14,378 nt of DNA. Source: CAIPVR01 sp049316905 (GTDB lineage: Bacteria > Actinomycetota > Acidimicrobiia > Acidimicrobiales > Microtrichaceae). The position numbers and the translations under genes are program-made. Under the pieces are notes generated by a model. It searched no databases, was not told the DNA's origin, and saw only the letters and a list, made by a program, of their open reading frames with translations. Numbering within the stretch: the first letter of the stretch is position 1; every line of letters starts with the position of its first letter. The stretch lies in NCBI GenBank assembly GCA_049316905.1, contig JBMOJH010000089.1, positions 1 through 14,378 on the forward strand, given 5' to 3'. Positions 13,196 through 14,378 of this stretch are shown piece by piece.

Positions 13196-14378
13196 TCAGG
13201 AGGACTCGACGAGCCGGAGTTCCACGATCCTCGCGGTGAGCGCCGCAGTGGGCAGCCAGTCCTCGAGGTGCGCCGCGAGTTCGTTGCCGGTCCGTCGCTG
13301 CTCGGCCCCTGCATTCGCGCCGCCGGTGAGGTCGGTCACCGCGACCTGGTAGGTGGCGTCGGGATCGAGCCCCGGCACCGCGAGCGACGGGCCGGGGCCG
13401 GTGGGTTCCTCGAGCTGGTAGGCGAACACCACCGCTCCCGAGCGGTCGGGCGCCACGAACGCCAGTGCGGCCCGGGAGCGGTCGCCGCCGGACGCGGGGT
13501 CGCCCATCGGGGAGACCAGTCGGTGCAGGGTGCCGTGCTGCACCCAGCCCTGGGTCCGGCGCGCGCAGGCCACCGCCCGCCGGAGCACGGCGAGGTCGTC
13601 GTCGGCGAGCGCGTCGAGGTCGAGGTCGATGCCGAACCGTCCCGACAGCGCGACCGCGCAGGCGAACGGCAGTGGACGCTCGCCCCACCGGGTGACGTGG
13701 GCCGCGGTGGCCGACGCGGGGAAGAAGTGCTGACAGGCCCACTGCATCCGTACCCGGGTGACGGGGTCGGTGTTGTCGGAGGTCCAGAACTCGTGGAAGT
13801 ACCGCAGCGTGCCGTGGTCGGTGCGGCCGCCCCCCGACGCGCAGAGCATCAGCTCCACATCGGGGTGTGCGGTGGCGACGCGTTCCATCACCGACCACGT
13901 GGCGTGGACCCAGTCCACCCAGGCGTTCGATCGGCGGTCGGCGGGCAGCGCCCCGGAGCCCGGGTCGGTGACCGGGCGGTTGGCGTCCCACTTCACGTAC
14001 GACGTGGCCGGCGCCGCGCCGAGGGTGCGGGCCACCACGTCGACCTCGAAGTCGCGCACCTCGGGGAGCAGCGGGTCGAGTGCGAGCTGGTTCCGGTGCT
14101 GCCGAGGTTCGTGGGCGTCGCGGATCACCCAGTCGGGATGGGCGGCGTACAGGTCGCTCGCGGGGTTGACCATCTCGGGCTCCACCCAGATGCCGAAGCG
14201 GATCCCGGCCGCGGCCGCGGCGTCGGTGAGGGCGGCCAGGCCGCCCGGGAGCTTCCGCCGGTCGACGTCCCAGTCGCCCAGCCCTGCGGTGTCGTCATTC
14301 CGCGGGTGGGTGGTGCCGAACCAGCCGTCGTCGAGGAGGAACACGTCCGCGCCCACCTCGGCGCTCCGGCGGATCAGG
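13196..14378 (-). CDS. Alpha-galactosidase, glycoside hydrolase family 36 (5' end beyond window)
   Basis: The C-terminal 393 residues of a GH36 alpha-galactosidase; the frame stays open to the right edge, so the N-terminal beta-domain (normally about 300 residues) and the start lie outside. Numbering from the edge, DDGWFG falls at about 16-21, IWVEPEMVNP at 63-72 and YVKWDANR at 127-134 with nucleophile Asp131. CASGGGRTD (179-187) and FWTSDNTDP (197-205, acid/base Asp201) follow, then the C-terminal beta-sandwich. All catalytic residues are present. It would remove terminal alpha-1,6-galactose from raffinose- or melibiose-type sugars, inside the cell as usual for the family. The sequence LIRRSAEVGADVFLLDDGWF reading in from the edge fits the family, so a GTG at 14356 is not the true start. 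The hydrolase relic lies 35 bases downstream. Confidence 0.95.
   Translation of the reverse strand, partial: LIRRSAEVGADVFLLDDGWFGTTHPRNDDTAGLGDWDVDRRKLPGGLAALTDAAAAAGIRFGIWVEPEMVNPASDLYAAHPDWVIRDAHEPRQHRNQLALDPLLPEVRDFEVDVVARTLGAAPATSYVKWDANRPVTDPGSGALPADRRSNAWVDWVHATWSVMERVATAHPDVELMLCASGGGRTDHGTLRYFHEFWTSDNTDPVTRVRMQWACQHFFPASATAAHVTRWGERPLPFACAVALSGRFGIDLDLDALADDDLAVLRRAVACARRTQGWVQHGTLHRLVSPMGDPASGGDRSRAALAFVAPDRSGAVVFAYQLEEPTGPGPSLAVPGLDPDATYQVAVTDLTGGANAGAEQRRTGNELAAHLEDWLPTAALTARIVELRLVESS

Noticed and set aside
13044..13991. Open minus-strand frame of 315 codons across the alpha-galactosidase and the relic
   Set aside because: Most of it is an Arg-rich shadow of the GH36 gene. Only its last twenty or so codons, which match the hydrolase C-terminus, are meaningful, and these are reported as a relic.
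1..14378. Mobile element or defence island
   Set aside because: No transposase, integrase, toxin-antitoxin, nuclease or tRNA-like attachment site is seen. The direct repeats at 923-1990 and 13044-13160 are better explained by gene duplication.

Overview
The window is very GC-rich, with strong third-position G/C bias, GTG and TTG starts, TANNNT-type -10 hexamers and at least two apparently leaderless genes. It carries an F420/FMN-type split-barrel oxidoreductase, a close look-alike of the mycobacterial nitroreductase Rv3368c, and lipoproteins with Thr/Ser/Pro-rich linkers. This points to a chromosomal segment of a high-GC actinobacterium, perhaps Acidimicrobiia-like; the class assignment is inference. 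I see no RNA genes, insertion sequences, CRISPR arrays or phage genes.

Layout, left to right. (1) 1-84: four tandem 21-bp repeats cut by the window edge. (2) 87-1930: a small flavin/F420 oxidoreductase and a GNAT-like protein, divergently transcribed, then an HSL-type alpha/beta hydrolase convergent with the GNAT gene. (3) 1931-2181: a divergent control region with two clear dyads. (4) 2182-5286: a lipoprotein of about 1030 residues whose second half reads like the two-lobed lipid-binding TULIP (BPI/LBP-like) fold followed by an Ig/PKD-like domain. (5) 5396-6040: a convergent nitroreductase. (6) 6273-11218: a tightly packed five-gene rightward run of three different short-chain dehydrogenases, a PhyH-type Fe(II)/2-oxoglutarate oxygenase and an amidohydrolase of the N-acyl-D-amino-acid deacylase superfamily. 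Start/stop overlaps and palindromic sites at two of its promoters suggest one regulated catabolic unit of unknown substrate. (7) 11241-14378: a leftward block of an alpha-galactosidase (GH36, cut by the right edge), a hydrolase remnant, a small lipoprotein and a GH5-like glycosidase.

Two points deserve most attention. First, 13044-13160 is a relic of a second copy of the alpha/beta hydrolase gene at 923-1930. The upstream leader and the C-terminal codons are both recognisable, but about 0.9 kb between them is missing. The relic lies in direct orientation about 11 kb from the intact copy, and its stop-codon region now appears to supply the -10 box of the adjacent lipoprotein gene. Second, an 18-bp perfect palindrome covers the -10, transcription start and GTG start codon of the PhyH gene, and a degenerate version sits at the promoter of the first dehydrogenase, which suggests a common repressor encoded elsewhere.

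Functionally, the five-gene run could oxidise a hydroxylated or CoA-linked lipid, steroid-like or amide substrate (hydroxylation by PhyH, alcohol oxidation by the SDRs, C-N or ring hydrolysis by the amidohydrolase). The large lipoprotein could carry a lipid ligand outside the membrane. The right-hand block handles alpha-galactosides and probably beta-linked sugars. These pathway statements are inference from family membership and gene order.
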